Assembly (NCBI RefSeq): GCF_023822005.2
Contig: NZ_CP098806.1
Location: forward strand, 6,136,501 to 6,200,500
DNA: 64,000 bases
Direction: 5' to 3'
Origin: Dyadobacter fanqingshengii
GTDB lineage: Bacteria; Bacteroidota; Bacteroidia; Cytophagales; Spirosomataceae
Part shown: piece after piece, positions 34,895 to 43,891 of the stretch
Layout: each line of letters starts with the position of its first letter
How positions within the stretch are numbered: the first letter of the stretch is position 1
Position numbers and translations under genes: made by a program
The notes under the pieces: model-generated
What the model saw: only the letters and a program-made list of their open reading frames with translations
Databases searched by the model: none
What the model was told of the DNA's origin: nothing

Positions 34895-35395
34895 ATGGCA
34901 GGAAGAAGAGGCAAAAAAGCCAAGTTCAAGAAGTTCTTTATTCCTTTGTTAAAATGGGTCAGCGCCTTAGTTCCTGTTTGCGCATTCATTTACATCCTTT
35001 ATTACTACAAACAATTCGATTTCCTTAAAGAGAAACCGGTTGTTCAATCCAAAACAGAAGTGATCAGCCAGGCCGACTCTCTCAATGCGGTCAGCTCCCA
35101 GAGCAAGGACAAACTGATTGGGAAAATTAAAATCCTTGAAAACGAGTGGCATTCTGTTGGCGGCATCGCCATTCACAGCATGGTTATCGAGAACAATTCA
35201 CCGACAACTATTAAGAACATTGAGGTGGAATTTAAATATTTATCCGATACACAAGCCGTGATCACTTCTAAAATCGTCACCATTAAAACGCCGCTCCCTT
35301 CCAGAAAAGCCACCAAAGTTTCGGGAATCAGTGTTGGGTATGTAAATAACTCGGTTGTGGGTTGCGATACTAAAGTGGTGAACGCGGTTATCTGA
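34895..35395 (+). CDS. Membrane-anchored protein of unknown function
   Basis: This 166-residue protein starts at the ATG at 34895 with a very basic tail (AGRRGKKAKFKKFF), then one transmembrane helix (~residues 18-40, WVSALVPVCAFIYILYYY). The remaining ~120 residues should face outside, with a beta-rich stretch (IHSMVIENNSPTTIKNIEVEFKYLS) that resembles FxLYD-like or other small beta-sandwich domains; this is only a resemblance. The frame runs further upstream, but that extension would sit over the -7 promoter box at 34840. No neighbour gives a clue: the next gene is a short unknown protein 64 bases downstream. Confidence 0.65.
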   Translation: MAGRRGKKAKFKKFFIPLLKWVSALVPVCAFIYILYYYKQFDFLKEKPVVQSKTEVISQADSLNAVSSQSKDKLIGKIKILENEWHSVGGIAIHSMVIENNSPTTIKNIEVEFKYLSDTQAVITSKIVTIKTPLPSRKATKVSGISVGYVNNSVVGCDTKVVNAVI

Positions 35396-35459
35396 TTATG
35401 CCTCGGATAAGGCATGGTTTTAATCGATAGCAAGCAAACGGTTTTTCAATTATACAATC

Positions 35460-35828
35460 ATGGCAGATCAGGAGTCGACAATGCAGAATCTTTACAAGAT
35501 CCAGGATTTTCTGTTCCAATACGAAGGAATCGGAAAGAGGCCGGAATATGATGAAAATCAACAGGTCTATTTAAAGGTTCTGAAATTGCTGGCAGAAGAA
35601 AAAGGGTTGCATTTTATCAGCAAAGAATTAAGTGACCCGGAAATTACATTCGAAAGTACATTGAACAGGTGGAACCCGATCCTGACATTCCTTATCACGG
35701 ACGCACTCTCGCAATTGGAGCCGGACAAGAAACACAAGCTTTTTTCAATGAAAATTACCGAGATGACTGGGTATGAGTTCCGCGAATATCTGGGTTATTT
35801 GAAAGACGAGAATGTGTTCAAGAGCTAA
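35460..35828 (+). CDS. Hypothetical protein
   Basis: This 122-residue soluble protein is acidic-to-neutral and probably all helical, without signal peptide, membrane helix or a motif I recognise (features: IQDFLFQYEGIGKRPEYDE and a C-terminal EMTGYEFREYLGYLKDE). A second in-frame ATG is at 35481. The spacing of 64 bases to the preceding gene allows co-transcription. Codon use is like its neighbours, so it is probably real, but its function cannot be inferred. Confidence 0.55.
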   Translation: MADQESTMQNLYKIQDFLFQYEGIGKRPEYDENQQVYLKVLKLLAEEKGLHFISKELSDPEITFESTLNRWNPILTFLITDALSQLEPDKKHKLFSMKITEMTGYEFREYLGYLKDENVFKS

Positions 35829-35992
35829 TTTTAGCGGTTGATATTCCACACTTTTCAACACTTAACTGCCTGCCATTCTACAAGTTTGCTATAAAAACGG
35901 CATTAGGGATTACTTAACGCATGTAGTGCTTCTGGTACGATTGTTTTTCATTTTTAGTCAAAACACAGAAACCTGACTAACTATTGGAAATC

Positions 35993-36187
35993 ATGACTCA
36001 GCTACTTCAAAGCATGTACGCAATTGGTCCATATCTTTTCATCCTTGTGCTTATGGGCGCAGCTCTTTGTGGGGTGTGGCTGATCACACAGTTAAAAAAA
36101 TCACCGGATCACGATCGCTTCGGAGTCAACGATACAATGTTCTTGAAGCAAAATGCTACGAGGCTCAGAAAGATGGAATTGCACTAA
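35993..36187 (+). CDS. Small single-pass membrane protein
   Basis: This 64-residue protein has one transmembrane helix (~residues 10-34, IGPYLFILVLMGAALCGVWLI) and a short charged tail (QLKKSPDHDRFGVND). ATG at 35993 is preferred over a TTG three codons upstream. It is preceded by a 164-bp gap and followed by a strong terminator at 36233, so it is probably a free-standing transcript. Function unknown. Confidence 0.55.
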   Translation: MTQLLQSMYAIGPYLFILVLMGAALCGVWLITQLKKSPDHDRFGVNDTMFLKQNATRLRKMELH

Positions 36188-36232
36188 TACTCTGCTGCAA
36201 CATTGATATCAATAAATTAACATCACACACAC

Positions 36233-36260
36233 AATGCACAGCTATCTGTGCATTTTTTTT
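36233..36260 (+). terminator. Rho-independent terminator of the small membrane protein gene
   Basis: AATGCACAG (36233-36241) pairs with CTGTGCATT (36246-36254) around a four-base loop, with eight T at the end. Confidence 0.9.
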
Positions 36261-36277
36261 GTTTGAAGACCCTATAT

Positions 36278-36313
36278 AAAAAAAACATCCCAAATACAAT
36301 GTATTCGGGATGT
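36278..36313 (-). terminator. Minus-strand terminator of the YfbU-like gene
   Basis: An A8 run (36278-36285) then ACATCCC pairing with GGGATGT (36307-36313) through a mismatched AT-rich stem. Read on the minus strand it is a hairpin followed by U8. It lies ~130 bases beyond the stop of the 36446 gene. Confidence 0.7.
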
Positions 36314-36445
36314 CTGATTTTACTCAACGTTATTTGATAGGCAGTTTCCTGGCTATCAGTAACAAATTTAACGAATTCTTTATTTAAAACATTATTTTTT
36401 ATCCAAGAAATAATATTTTTATAGGGAGACGAAGTAAATAATTTT

Positions 36446-36994
36446 TTACGCTTGCGTTTCCAGGACTGCATCTATGAAACGTTGTAAATCGGTCAGGGCG
36501 AAGTGAGTGTTCTTATTGTTTTCATGACTTGAATATACAGAAAGCATCTTGTTATACTTAATCATACAAGAACTGTTGTGAGCTTTCAGCTGCCGGCCTT
36601 TATACTCACCATGCTCATCCATTCTGTCAACGAGATAAGACATCATATAATAATGCATGCCGCTGTCCTGGTCGAAACCTTCGAAGTCAATTTTAGCAAG
36701 ATCGAGCATTTCTTTTTCTTCGTTGGATAACCGCTTGATCGACTCGTTAATGTGTCCATACATTTTCATAATGTTGGAAATTTCGGTGTAAACGCTGATA
36801 GGCACTTCTTCGTACAGCGAATTGAAGACTTTGGGATAAAGACCGGTGTAGCCTTTTTCCAGAATTTCTATCCGTTTCTCATTGATTTCCCTTTCTTTTT
36901 CATCGCTGATTATCGATAGTATCTTGCATTGGTTGATGAGTAATTGGCGCTCGATCAAAGGAATACTCTCGGGAATCGTAGTGTTACTGGTCAT
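36446..36994 (-). CDS. YfbU-family protein
   Basis: This 182-residue soluble protein follows E. coli YfbU along its length: LIERQLLINQCKILSII at the start, then EILEKGYTGLY, IMKMYGHINESI, the FEGFDQDSGMHYY segment and YNKMLSVYSSHENN near the end. YfbU is helical and has no established biochemical role; reports connect it with cell death control, which I do not extend to this gene. It stands alone between a small membrane protein gene on the other strand and a small charged protein gene divergently placed 141 bases away. It is followed by its own terminator. Confidence 0.75.
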   Translation of the reverse strand: MTSNTTIPESIPLIERQLLINQCKILSIISDEKEREINEKRIEILEKGYTGLYPKVFNSLYEEVPISVYTEISNIMKMYGHINESIKRLSNEEKEMLDLAKIDFEGFDQDSGMHYYMMSYLVDRMDEHGEYKGRQLKAHNSSCMIKYNKMLSVYSSHENNKNTHFALTDLQRFIDAVLETQA

Positions 36995-37135
36995 CTTTTA
37001 AAGCTTTAAGGGGCATTTCGGTTAATTTTTGCTTATAAAGTTTAACAATGTTTCTGATATTTGATCTATCAAAAGCATCTTTGCGTAATTTATTAAATCA
37101 GTCTTTTTAATTCTTGCTTTCCGGACGCTCAACCC

Positions 37136-37318
37136 ATGAAAAAGAACAAACCGATGTCTGATGACGCCAAGTCTGTCCAGAAAAAGGAGACCGATGAGAA
37201 CCTTGCGAAGATGGCAAAAAAATTGTCAAAAGAGTGGAGCAAGCTGCCTAAAACGGATAATGCTCCCGATCTTTCATTTTCGAAATTTGAAGAAAAACTG
37301 AAAAACAAGGATCAGTAA
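37136..37318 (+). CDS. Small charged hypothetical protein
   Basis: This 60-residue protein is rich in Lys, Asp and Glu (MKKNKPMSDDAKSV, then LAKMAKKLSKEWSKLP) and is probably helical. Its last codons overlap the end of the convergent rarA gene by 7 bases. No known family is recognised. Upstream a weak CATCTTTG could act as a promoter, but one base departs from the consensus. Confidence 0.45.
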   Translation: MKKNKPMSDDAKSVQKKETDENLAKMAKKLSKEWSKLPKTDNAPDLSFSKFEEKLKNKDQ

Positions 37319-38583
37319 CCATACCAGTCTCCCCACCAATTTTGTAGTTTTTTACGGATTTCTTCCTCCCTGGCATTGAAGCCGGGATCAAAAAGTTTTT
37401 TCCCTTTCAGTTCATCCGGCATGAAGTTTTGCCGGGCAAAATTTCCTTCAAAATCATGCGAATACTTGTATTCTTTCCCATAGCCGATCTGCTTCATCAG
37501 CTTGGTGGGGGCGTTGCGTAAATGCAGGGGAACGGGCAGGTGGGCTGTGTTTTTGGCCAGCTCAATCGCATCGCCAATAGCCATATAACTTGCATTACTT
37601 TTGGGTGAGGTTGCCAGATAAATAGCCACTTGTGACAGGATAATGCGGCATTCGGGATAGCCAATGACGTTCACCGCCTGCATGCAGGCATTGGCCATGA
37701 TCATAGCCGTGGGATTAGCATTCCCGATATCCTCCGAGGCCATAATGAGCATTCTGCGCGCAATAAACGAAGGATCTTCACCCGCCACGATCATGCGCGC
37801 CATCCAGTAAACCGCACCATTCGGATCACTCCCGCGAAGGGATTTGATAAAAGCGGAAATGATATCGTAATGTTGTTCACCGGATTTGTCGTAACGTGCA
37901 ATGTTCTGCTGCGCGACTTCCGTAACCCATTCGTCTGTAATAACAATGTCTTTTTCCTGGCCCTTTCCTAAAATAATCAGTTCAAGCAGATTGAGCAATT
38001 TACGTCCGTCACCGCCGGAAAGGCGCATTAATGCGTCATAGGAAGTAAATGTGACGTTTTTCTCTTTCAGAAACTGATCCTTTGTGAGCGCTCGTTCGAT
38101 CAGTTCTTTCAATTCTTTTTCACCAAAAGCTTCCAGAATGTAAATCTGACTTCTGGACAAAAGTGCCGAATTGATCTCGAAAGAGGGATTTTCAGTCGTA
38201 GCGCCGATCAATGTAACCTGACCTTTTTCCACTGCACCCAGCAATGCGTCCTGCTGGCTTTTATTATAGCGGTGAATCTCATCAATGAACAAAATGGCAG
38301 GAAACAACCCGGATGGCCTGGCCAAAACTTCCCGCAAATCCTTCACACCGGAACTGATGGCGCTGAGGTTATAAAATTGTCTTTTTGTGGTTTCGGCAAT
38401 GAGTAATGCCAATGTGGTTTTGCCCACTCCCGGGGGTCCCCAGAAAATCATGGAAGGGATGGTATTTTGCAAAATAGCCCTGCGTAATGGGCCGTTGGGG
38501 CCTAAAAGCTTATCCTGGCCTACAAAATCATCCAGTGTTCTGGGCCGGAGGCGTTCAGCGAGTGGCGTGGTAATCAGCGACAT
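37312..38583 (-). CDS. rarA: Replication-associated recombination protein A (AAA+ ATPase)
   Basis: This 423-residue protein matches RarA/MgsA in length and order: PLAERLRPRTLDDFVGQDKLL at the N-terminus, Walker A WGPPGVGKTTLALL, Walker B ILFIDEIHRYNKSQQDALL, sensor 1 LIGATTENPSFE, and the C-terminal tetramerisation part with DIISAFIKSLRGSDPNGAVYW and EDIGNANPTAM. It acts at stalled replication forks with SSB and DNA. It is monocistronic or read with the gene behind it: a terminator for the ECF sigma gene lies just upstream of its start at 38631. Confidence 0.95.
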   Translation of the reverse strand: MSLITTPLAERLRPRTLDDFVGQDKLLGPNGPLRRAILQNTIPSMIFWGPPGVGKTTLALLIAETTKRQFYNLSAISSGVKDLREVLARPSGLFPAILFIDEIHRYNKSQQDALLGAVEKGQVTLIGATTENPSFEINSALLSRSQIYILEAFGEKELKELIERALTKDQFLKEKNVTFTSYDALMRLSGGDGRKLLNLLELIILGKGQEKDIVITDEWVTEVAQQNIARYDKSGEQHYDIISAFIKSLRGSDPNGAVYWMARMIVAGEDPSFIARRMLIMASEDIGNANPTAMIMANACMQAVNVIGYPECRIILSQVAIYLATSPKSNASYMAIGDAIELAKNTAHLPVPLHLRNAPTKLMKQIGYGKEYKYSHDFEGNFARQNFMPDELKGKKLFDPGFNAREEEIRKKLQNWWGDWYGY

Positions 38584-38630
38584 TCAAATGGTATTATTTC
38601 AGTTTGTTAATGATCGTAATTATTTAACAA

Positions 38631-38661
38631 AAAAAGCGTGGCTTAGTTCGCCACGCTTTTT
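38631..38661. terminator. Hairpin terminator between the ECF sigma gene and rarA
   Basis: AAAAAGCGTGGC (38631-38642) pairs with GCCACGCTTTTT (38650-38661), a 12-bp stem with a seven-base loop. On the minus strand it ends the sigma-factor transcript. Confidence 0.85.
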
Positions 38662-38685
38662 GCTATGATGTTTCTAAAAGGAATA

Positions 38686-39267
38686 TCAGAAGGTCAGCCT
38701 ATCCAGCGTCATTTGCTTTTTAAGGTTGCCCAATGCGCCAAAAACCAGGTTATAAACAGACTGAATGTTGATTTTCATCAGATCTGCAATTTCGTGGTTA
38801 TTCAAGTTCATGTAAAATTTTAGGAAAATGGCCTCGCGCTGGCGGCGTGGGAGCCCGTTGATCGCTACATTAAGGTGTTGATTGGTTGATTCAAACTCTT
38901 CCTCAGAAATCAGATGGTTTTCGTGAGAAGGCGTGTTGATATGCCAGTATTCAACCGGAATATCTTCGTTGCTTGTGTGCTTTTGCTGCGCGTTCAAGTG
39001 GCGGACCAACTTTCTTTTGATAGACGCCATAAGATAAAACCGAACGGAAGTGGTGTCACCCAGCGTCATTCGGTTTCTCCAGAGTTCTACAAATAAATCG
39101 TGGATGCAGTCTTTAATCAGTGGTTTGTCAATCGTAAACTGAGAGCAATACTGATAAAGAATGTGAACGTAAGAGCGGTACAGGCATGCATAAGCATTTT
39201 CATCGCCTTTTCTGAACTGATCCCAAAAACAGAGTTCTTCTTCTTGCTTGTAGCGTAAATGAGCCAT
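38686..39267 (-). CDS. ECF RNA polymerase sigma factor
   Basis: This 193-residue protein has sigma region 2 (CLYRSYVHILYQYCSQF through CIHDLFVELWRN, ~residues 28-70) and region 4 with a helix-turn-helix (LPRRQREAIFLKFYMNLNN and EIADLMKINIQSVYNLV, ~residues 136-175), with a linker between. This is the Bacteroidota ECF type often paired with a FecR-like anti-sigma factor or a SusCD pair; neither is next to it here, so its regulator and targets are unknown. The AT-rich 162-bp upstream gap contains no box I would trust. Confidence 0.9.
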   Translation of the reverse strand: MAHLRYKQEEELCFWDQFRKGDENAYACLYRSYVHILYQYCSQFTIDKPLIKDCIHDLFVELWRNRMTLGDTTSVRFYLMASIKRKLVRHLNAQQKHTSNEDIPVEYWHINTPSHENHLISEEEFESTNQHLNVAINGLPRRQREAIFLKFYMNLNNHEIADLMKINIQSVYNLVFGALGNLKKQMTLDRLTF

Positions 39268-39429
39268 TGTTTGGAAAGGATTTTGATTGGGGTTAGGAAT
39301 TGATATATGTAATAAGGGTCATTATTACACTTGTAAATATATTTATAAAAAAACGTATTAAAAAAATATTTTCGCGAGAAAATTATATTTCAAAGGTTAA
39401 TGTTACCATTTCGTTAAATATGTGACCAT

Positions 39430-41061
39430 TTAAAGACTTAATGAAACAAATCTGAAATTTACTCCATCAAAAAGTCCTTTATCGCTCAGTTTTAAAGAAG
39501 GAATCACGAGTAAGGCCATAAATGACAATGTCATAAACGGCGATTGAAGTGCAGACTGTAACTCTTCCTTCACAAAATTGTCGAGCGATGTGTAGGATGC
39601 CGCCACGGCATAGCCATCCATATCCGTCATAATGCCCGCAATAGGGAGCGGGATCAGATGCCTTTTTTCGTTCCCAACGGCCGAAATCCCGCCTTTTGCT
39701 TCAATGATCATATTCACGGCGATCGCTATACTTTCATCATCGCAACCGACACATATAATGTTGTGCGAATCGTGCCCGACTGAGGAAGCAATCGCTCCGC
39801 GCTTCAATCCGAAATTTTTGATGAATGCAACTGCGGGATGCGTATTTTCATAGCGATTGATCACGGTAATTTTCAGGATATCATGGTCCGGATCAGCCAA
39901 AATCACATCGCCTTCCTGCTTCGCATGCGTCATGATTTCATTGGTAATCAGTTGACCTTCTAACGCCTCGATGACCCTTATTTGGGTTTCAGATTTTTTT
40001 TCGTTTTTGCAAATAAAATCCAGTGGCGTTTTCGGCTCGCAAACAAACTGATTGGGATGCGCGCTTCGCAAGTCGGGGATGAGCGATACGGTGTCTTTGG
40101 CAACCAAAGCTCCGTCAATCCAGGTTTCCAGCACGTTCAATGCATGCAAATTGTCAACAATAATAAAGTCAGCAGGATCACCTTTTCGCAGCAGGCCAAC
40201 GGGCAAACTATAATGTAACACAGGATTTACGCAAGCCGCCAGCAGGATATCCCAAATGTCATACCCCAATGCTAATGCCCTTTTAACCAACACATTAATG
40301 TGTCCTGCAACCAGGCTATCCGGATGCTTGTCATCGGAACAGAACATGATTTTCTCCGGAAATTCCGCAATGAGCGGGATCAGGGCGTCGAAATTTCGTG
40401 CGGCACTTCCTTCACGGATCAGAATTTTGACTCCATAGCCGATTTTTTCCTTTGCTTCATCATACGTAAAGCATTCATGATCAGTGGAAATGCCGTGAGA
40501 AGCGTATTTTTTTGCAGCCTCTCCACGCAGGCCGGGCGCGTGGCCGTCGATCACCTTGTTATAATGTTTAGCCCATTTGATCTTCGCGATCATATCAGGA
40601 TCTTCATTAATTACGCCCGGAAAGTTCATGACTTCCGCCAGATAGCCGATGTCCCCACTGGCAAGCAATTGTCCTACCTGCTCTGCATTAATGACAGCGC
40701 CGGCCGTTTCAAAAATCGTGGCAGGAACGCATGATGGTGCTCCTAAGCAGAATTTGAAAGGCACGCGTTTGCCGTCATTGATCATGAATTCAACGCCTTC
40801 CATACCCAGCACATTACCAATTTCGTGCGGATCCGAAACTGTTGAAACCGTCCCATGAACAACCGCGAGCCGGGCAAATTGCGCGGGCGTTAACATCGAG
40901 CTCTCTATATGTACGTGCGCGTCCGTGAAGCCAGGCATGGCATAATGCAACAAAGGATTTTCAGGGCCGGTAATGTTGATTTCTTTTATAAATCCATCGG
41001 CAATGTGCAGTTCAGCCTGGGAAATGGTTTTTTCAAAAATATTGACAACGTTGATTTTCAT
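39430..41061 (-). CDS. ade: Adenine deaminase
   Basis: This 543-residue amidohydrolase matches adenine deaminase in length. The metal-binding HxH is in PGFTDAHVHIESSML (~residues 44-58), then TVSDPHEIGNVLG, APSCVPAT, IDGHAPGL, STDHECFTYDEA, and the later FCSDDKHPDSL, all familiar in this family; the C-terminal domain has VGHDSHNIICVG. It converts adenine to hypoxanthine. The start of ade overlaps the end of the AraC-type gene by 4 bases, an unusual regulator partner for purine salvage. No terminator is visible in the AT-rich gap beyond. Confidence 0.93.
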   Translation of the reverse strand: MKINVVNIFEKTISQAELHIADGFIKEINITGPENPLLHYAMPGFTDAHVHIESSMLTPAQFARLAVVHGTVSTVSDPHEIGNVLGMEGVEFMINDGKRVPFKFCLGAPSCVPATIFETAGAVINAEQVGQLLASGDIGYLAEVMNFPGVINEDPDMIAKIKWAKHYNKVIDGHAPGLRGEAAKKYASHGISTDHECFTYDEAKEKIGYGVKILIREGSAARNFDALIPLIAEFPEKIMFCSDDKHPDSLVAGHINVLVKRALALGYDIWDILLAACVNPVLHYSLPVGLLRKGDPADFIIVDNLHALNVLETWIDGALVAKDTVSLIPDLRSAHPNQFVCEPKTPLDFICKNEKKSETQIRVIEALEGQLITNEIMTHAKQEGDVILADPDHDILKITVINRYENTHPAVAFIKNFGLKRGAIASSVGHDSHNIICVGCDDESIAIAVNMIIEAKGGISAVGNEKRHLIPLPIAGIMTDMDGYAVAASYTSLDNFVKEELQSALQSPFMTLSFMALLVIPSLKLSDKGLFDGVNFRFVSLSL

Positions 41062-41960
41062 ATGGTTATTTCCAGGTTTGGCAGGTGAACGGCGATTTTC
41101 CGGAATTCCTTCTGATAGGCCAAAGGACTCTTGCCGGTGTGGATTTTGAAATATTTATTAAAATTGGCAAAATTGTTAAACCCGCTTTCATAGCAGATCT
41201 GGGCAACAGGCAGCTTCGTTTCAGACAGTAATTTGCAAGCATGCCCAATCCTTAGTTCCAGCAAAAACTGCGAATAAGTCTTGCGGCTGCGACTTTTGAA
41301 ATAGCGGCAAAAGGAATGCGGGCTGATGTTCGCGATCTCCGAAATTTCTTCAATAGAGATTTTTTTCTGGAAATTACCGATTGAATACTGATAGATCTGG
41401 TTAATGCGATCCGTGTCATACTGATCATATTCCTCCTGATAATGTGTGTGCGATAAAGTCTTCATTTCAGCACAATGTGCCAGATTTTCAAGAATTTGTA
41501 AAAGTGAAATAACCGGATTTCCGCTTTTTTGATCCAACAGTTCCTGCAAAAGCTTTTTCACATTTTCCGTCCCTTCACCCAATAGTTTCATTCCAAACCT
41601 GGCTTTAAGCAGTAATTCGCGAATGGCTTTATTTTCGGGCAAATCCAGAAACGCGTTACCGAAAAGGTCCAGTGAAAAGTGCACAACCGTTGCCTGTGCG
41701 TACAACTGACTTTCGCGCTGGAAATATTTTTCGTCACAACGCCAGTAATGCGGCAGGTTTGGGCCGATTAAAAGCAGATCGCCGCTCTGGAAATTTTGAA
41801 TGTTGTCGCCCACGAATTGCGTGCCGGAACCTTGCTCAATGTGAATAAGCTCCAATTCGGGATGGTAATGCCAGCGGTTATAAAAGTAAAGGACTACGTC
41901 GCGCCGGATACTGAACGATTTTTGCAGGCCTTTGGGGACTTTCAGTAATTGCGGTTTCAC
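41058..41960 (-). CDS. AraC-family transcriptional regulator
   Basis: This 300-residue protein has an N-terminal cupin sensor (YNRWHYHPELELIHIEQGSGTQFVGD; DLLLIGPNLPHYWRC) and a C-terminal double helix-turn-helix, ISIEEISEIANISPHSFCRYF and the last helix ICYESGFNNFANFNKYF (~residues 200-285). Such proteins usually sense sugars or sugar acids. It is divergently arranged from the deoxysugar-acid operon at 42117, with 156 bases between the starts, so it is a good candidate regulator of that operon; it is also coupled to ade. The intergene holds no obvious operator repeat. Confidence 0.9.
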   Translation of the reverse strand: MKPQLLKVPKGLQKSFSIRRDVVLYFYNRWHYHPELELIHIEQGSGTQFVGDNIQNFQSGDLLLIGPNLPHYWRCDEKYFQRESQLYAQATVVHFSLDLFGNAFLDLPENKAIRELLLKARFGMKLLGEGTENVKKLLQELLDQKSGNPVISLLQILENLAHCAEMKTLSHTHYQEEYDQYDTDRINQIYQYSIGNFQKKISIEEISEIANISPHSFCRYFKSRSRKTYSQFLLELRIGHACKLLSETKLPVAQICYESGFNNFANFNKYFKIHTGKSPLAYQKEFRKIAVHLPNLEITI

Positions 41961-42116
41961 AAATAATTACAAAAAGAATCTATTAAGAGGAAATATATGC
42001 CAATATAGTTGAAAACTTTGCTATTATTACGAAGCATTGTATTGAAATATTTCAGTTCATTTGTTGATAAATTCTATTTAAGAGACCCTAAGATTTAAAC
42101 CAATTCAGAGCAGACT

Positions 42117-43769
42117 ATGGCGTCACAGCTTTTAAAAATACATCCTTCTGATAATGTGATCGTTGCATTGCGCGATCTGCCGGTGAATGCCGACGTGGCA
42201 TGGGCGGGCAGTCACTATTCGCTGCCTTATGGTGTTTCGGCCAAGCATAAGTTTGTGACGGAGGACATTGAAACGGGTGGCGCTATCATTATGTATGGTG
42301 TACTTGTGGGCCGCGCATCGCAGCCTATTAAGAAGGGCGAGCCGATCACCACATTCAATCTTAAACATGATTCACAGGATTACAGCACGGCCAATCGTCA
42401 GCCTTACACTTATATCCAGCCGGACGTAAGCAAGTGGGAGGGCCGGACTTTCAGAGGATATCATAGGGAAGATGGCCGCGTAGGCACATATAATTACTGG
42501 CTTGTGGTGCCGTTGGTGTTTTGTGAAAACCGCAATGTATTGATTATGAAGGATGCGTTTGAGCGTGAGCTCGGTTATGCGCAAACGGACATTTACAGAG
42601 AACACGTTAGGGATTTCCTGCATTTATATCAAAGCGGCGATTTGCGCACCATTAAAAGCATGGAAGCATTCACCGAACGTGAGCCGGTGAGAAAGAAACA
42701 GGAACGTCCGTTCAAGAATGTGGATGGCGTTAAATTTCTGACGCATGAAGGCGGCTGCGGTGGAACACGGGCGGATGCGAACACGCTTTGTGCGCTTTTT
42801 GCAGCCTATGCGGTGCACCCTAATGTGGCCGGAATCACGGTTTTGAGCCTGGGTTGCCAGAATTCAGAACTGAAAACATTGGAAGACGAGATCAAAAAAC
42901 GGGATCCGAATTTTAATAAACCATTCTTCGCATTTGAGCATCAGAAAGGAACGGAATATTCATTAATGTCGGGCGCCATCAAGGAAACATTTATGGGCGT
43001 TACCAAAATCAATGAGTTTGAAAGAAGCGACGCCCCTTTGTCTAAACTTTCTGTCGGACTGAAATGCGGCGGTTCGGACGGATTTTCAGGCATATCGGCT
43101 AATCCTGTTTTAGGACATCTTTCTGATATCGTTGTCGGGTTGGGCGGCCAAACATTATTAGCTGAATTTCCGGAGCTTAACGGCGTGGAGCAAGAGCTTA
43201 TTAACCGTTGCGTTACAGAAGAAAAAGCAGCGAAATTTGAAAAACTAATGCGGGATTATGCAGGTAAGGCTGAGGCCGTTGGGTCCGCATTTGCATTTAA
43301 TCCTTCACCCGGAAATATAAAGGACGGACTGATTACGGATGCGATCAAATCTGCCGGGGCAGCCCGGAAAGGGGGTAATGCATACATTACTGATGTGCTG
43401 AATTACACCGAGAGGGCCACAGAATCGGGCCTGCAACTGGTTTGCACGCCCGGCAACGACGTCGAGGCAACAACCGGCCAAACTGCGGCAGGAGCAAACA
43501 TTATCCTCTTCACAACCGGCCTGGGAACTCCAACAGGAAACCCGATTTGCCCGGTTGCAAAAGTGGCGACCAACACCACACTAACCAACCGCATGCCGGA
43601 TGTGATCGATTTCGATTGCGGGCCCGTTGTAGACGGCGCTCAAAGTCTGGAACAAAATGCCGAAGCATTGCTGGAATACGTGATCCGCGTTGCCAGCGGC
43701 GAGCTAACCAAAGCGCAGCAGCTGGGGCAGGACGATTTTATCCCCTGGAAGAGAGGAGTTTCTCTATAA
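42117..43769 (+). CDS. UxaA-family sugar-acid dehydratase
   Basis: This 550-residue protein is an altronate dehydratase-type enzyme with both halves fused: an SAF-like N-terminal domain (~residues 1-100) and the main UxaA domain (THEGGCGGTRADA ~residue 203, LGCQNSELKTLE, GLKCGGSDGFSGISANP, and later CTPGNDVEATTGQTAAGAN). Such enzymes dehydrate aldonic acids to 2-keto-3-deoxy acids with an iron centre. The following SDR, FAH hydrolase and lactonase genes point to L-fuconate, or a similar 6-deoxy acid such as rhamnonate, as substrate. In the Xanthomonas fucose route this step is by an enolase-superfamily enzyme, so this would be a non-homologous replacement. Confidence 0.85.
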   Translation: MASQLLKIHPSDNVIVALRDLPVNADVAWAGSHYSLPYGVSAKHKFVTEDIETGGAIIMYGVLVGRASQPIKKGEPITTFNLKHDSQDYSTANRQPYTYIQPDVSKWEGRTFRGYHREDGRVGTYNYWLVVPLVFCENRNVLIMKDAFERELGYAQTDIYREHVRDFLHLYQSGDLRTIKSMEAFTEREPVRKKQERPFKNVDGVKFLTHEGGCGGTRADANTLCALFAAYAVHPNVAGITVLSLGCQNSELKTLEDEIKKRDPNFNKPFFAFEHQKGTEYSLMSGAIKETFMGVTKINEFERSDAPLSKLSVGLKCGGSDGFSGISANPVLGHLSDIVVGLGGQTLLAEFPELNGVEQELINRCVTEEKAAKFEKLMRDYAGKAEAVGSAFAFNPSPGNIKDGLITDAIKSAGAARKGGNAYITDVLNYTERATESGLQLVCTPGNDVEATTGQTAAGANIILFTTGLGTPTGNPICPVAKVATNTTLTNRMPDVIDFDCGPVVDGAQSLEQNAEALLEYVIRVASGELTKAQQLGQDDFIPWKRGVSL

Positions 43770-43781
43770 TTATTATTTGTT

Positions 43782-43805
43782 ATCCCCGGGTTGAAACCCG
43801 GGGAT
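43782..43805. repeat. Perfect GC-rich hairpin, 11-bp stem
   Basis: ATCCCCGGGTT (43782-43792) and AACCCGGGGAT (43795-43805) are separated by GA. There is no T tract, so it is not a normal terminator. It is placed 13 bases after the dehydratase stop, where it could stabilise the upstream mRNA or be a dispersed REP-like element. Confidence 0.6.
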
Positions 43806-43891
43806 CCAGAGAATAAGGAATTCATCAACACAAATAATTCAAGTAAAGGCCAGATCATAGGCCCTTTTGTTTCAATAACAATAAAAACTTC

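Noticed and set aside
36223..36471. 82-residue minus-strand reading frame after the YfbU-like gene
   Set aside because: It runs through two terminator hairpins and overlaps the end of the YfbU-like gene.
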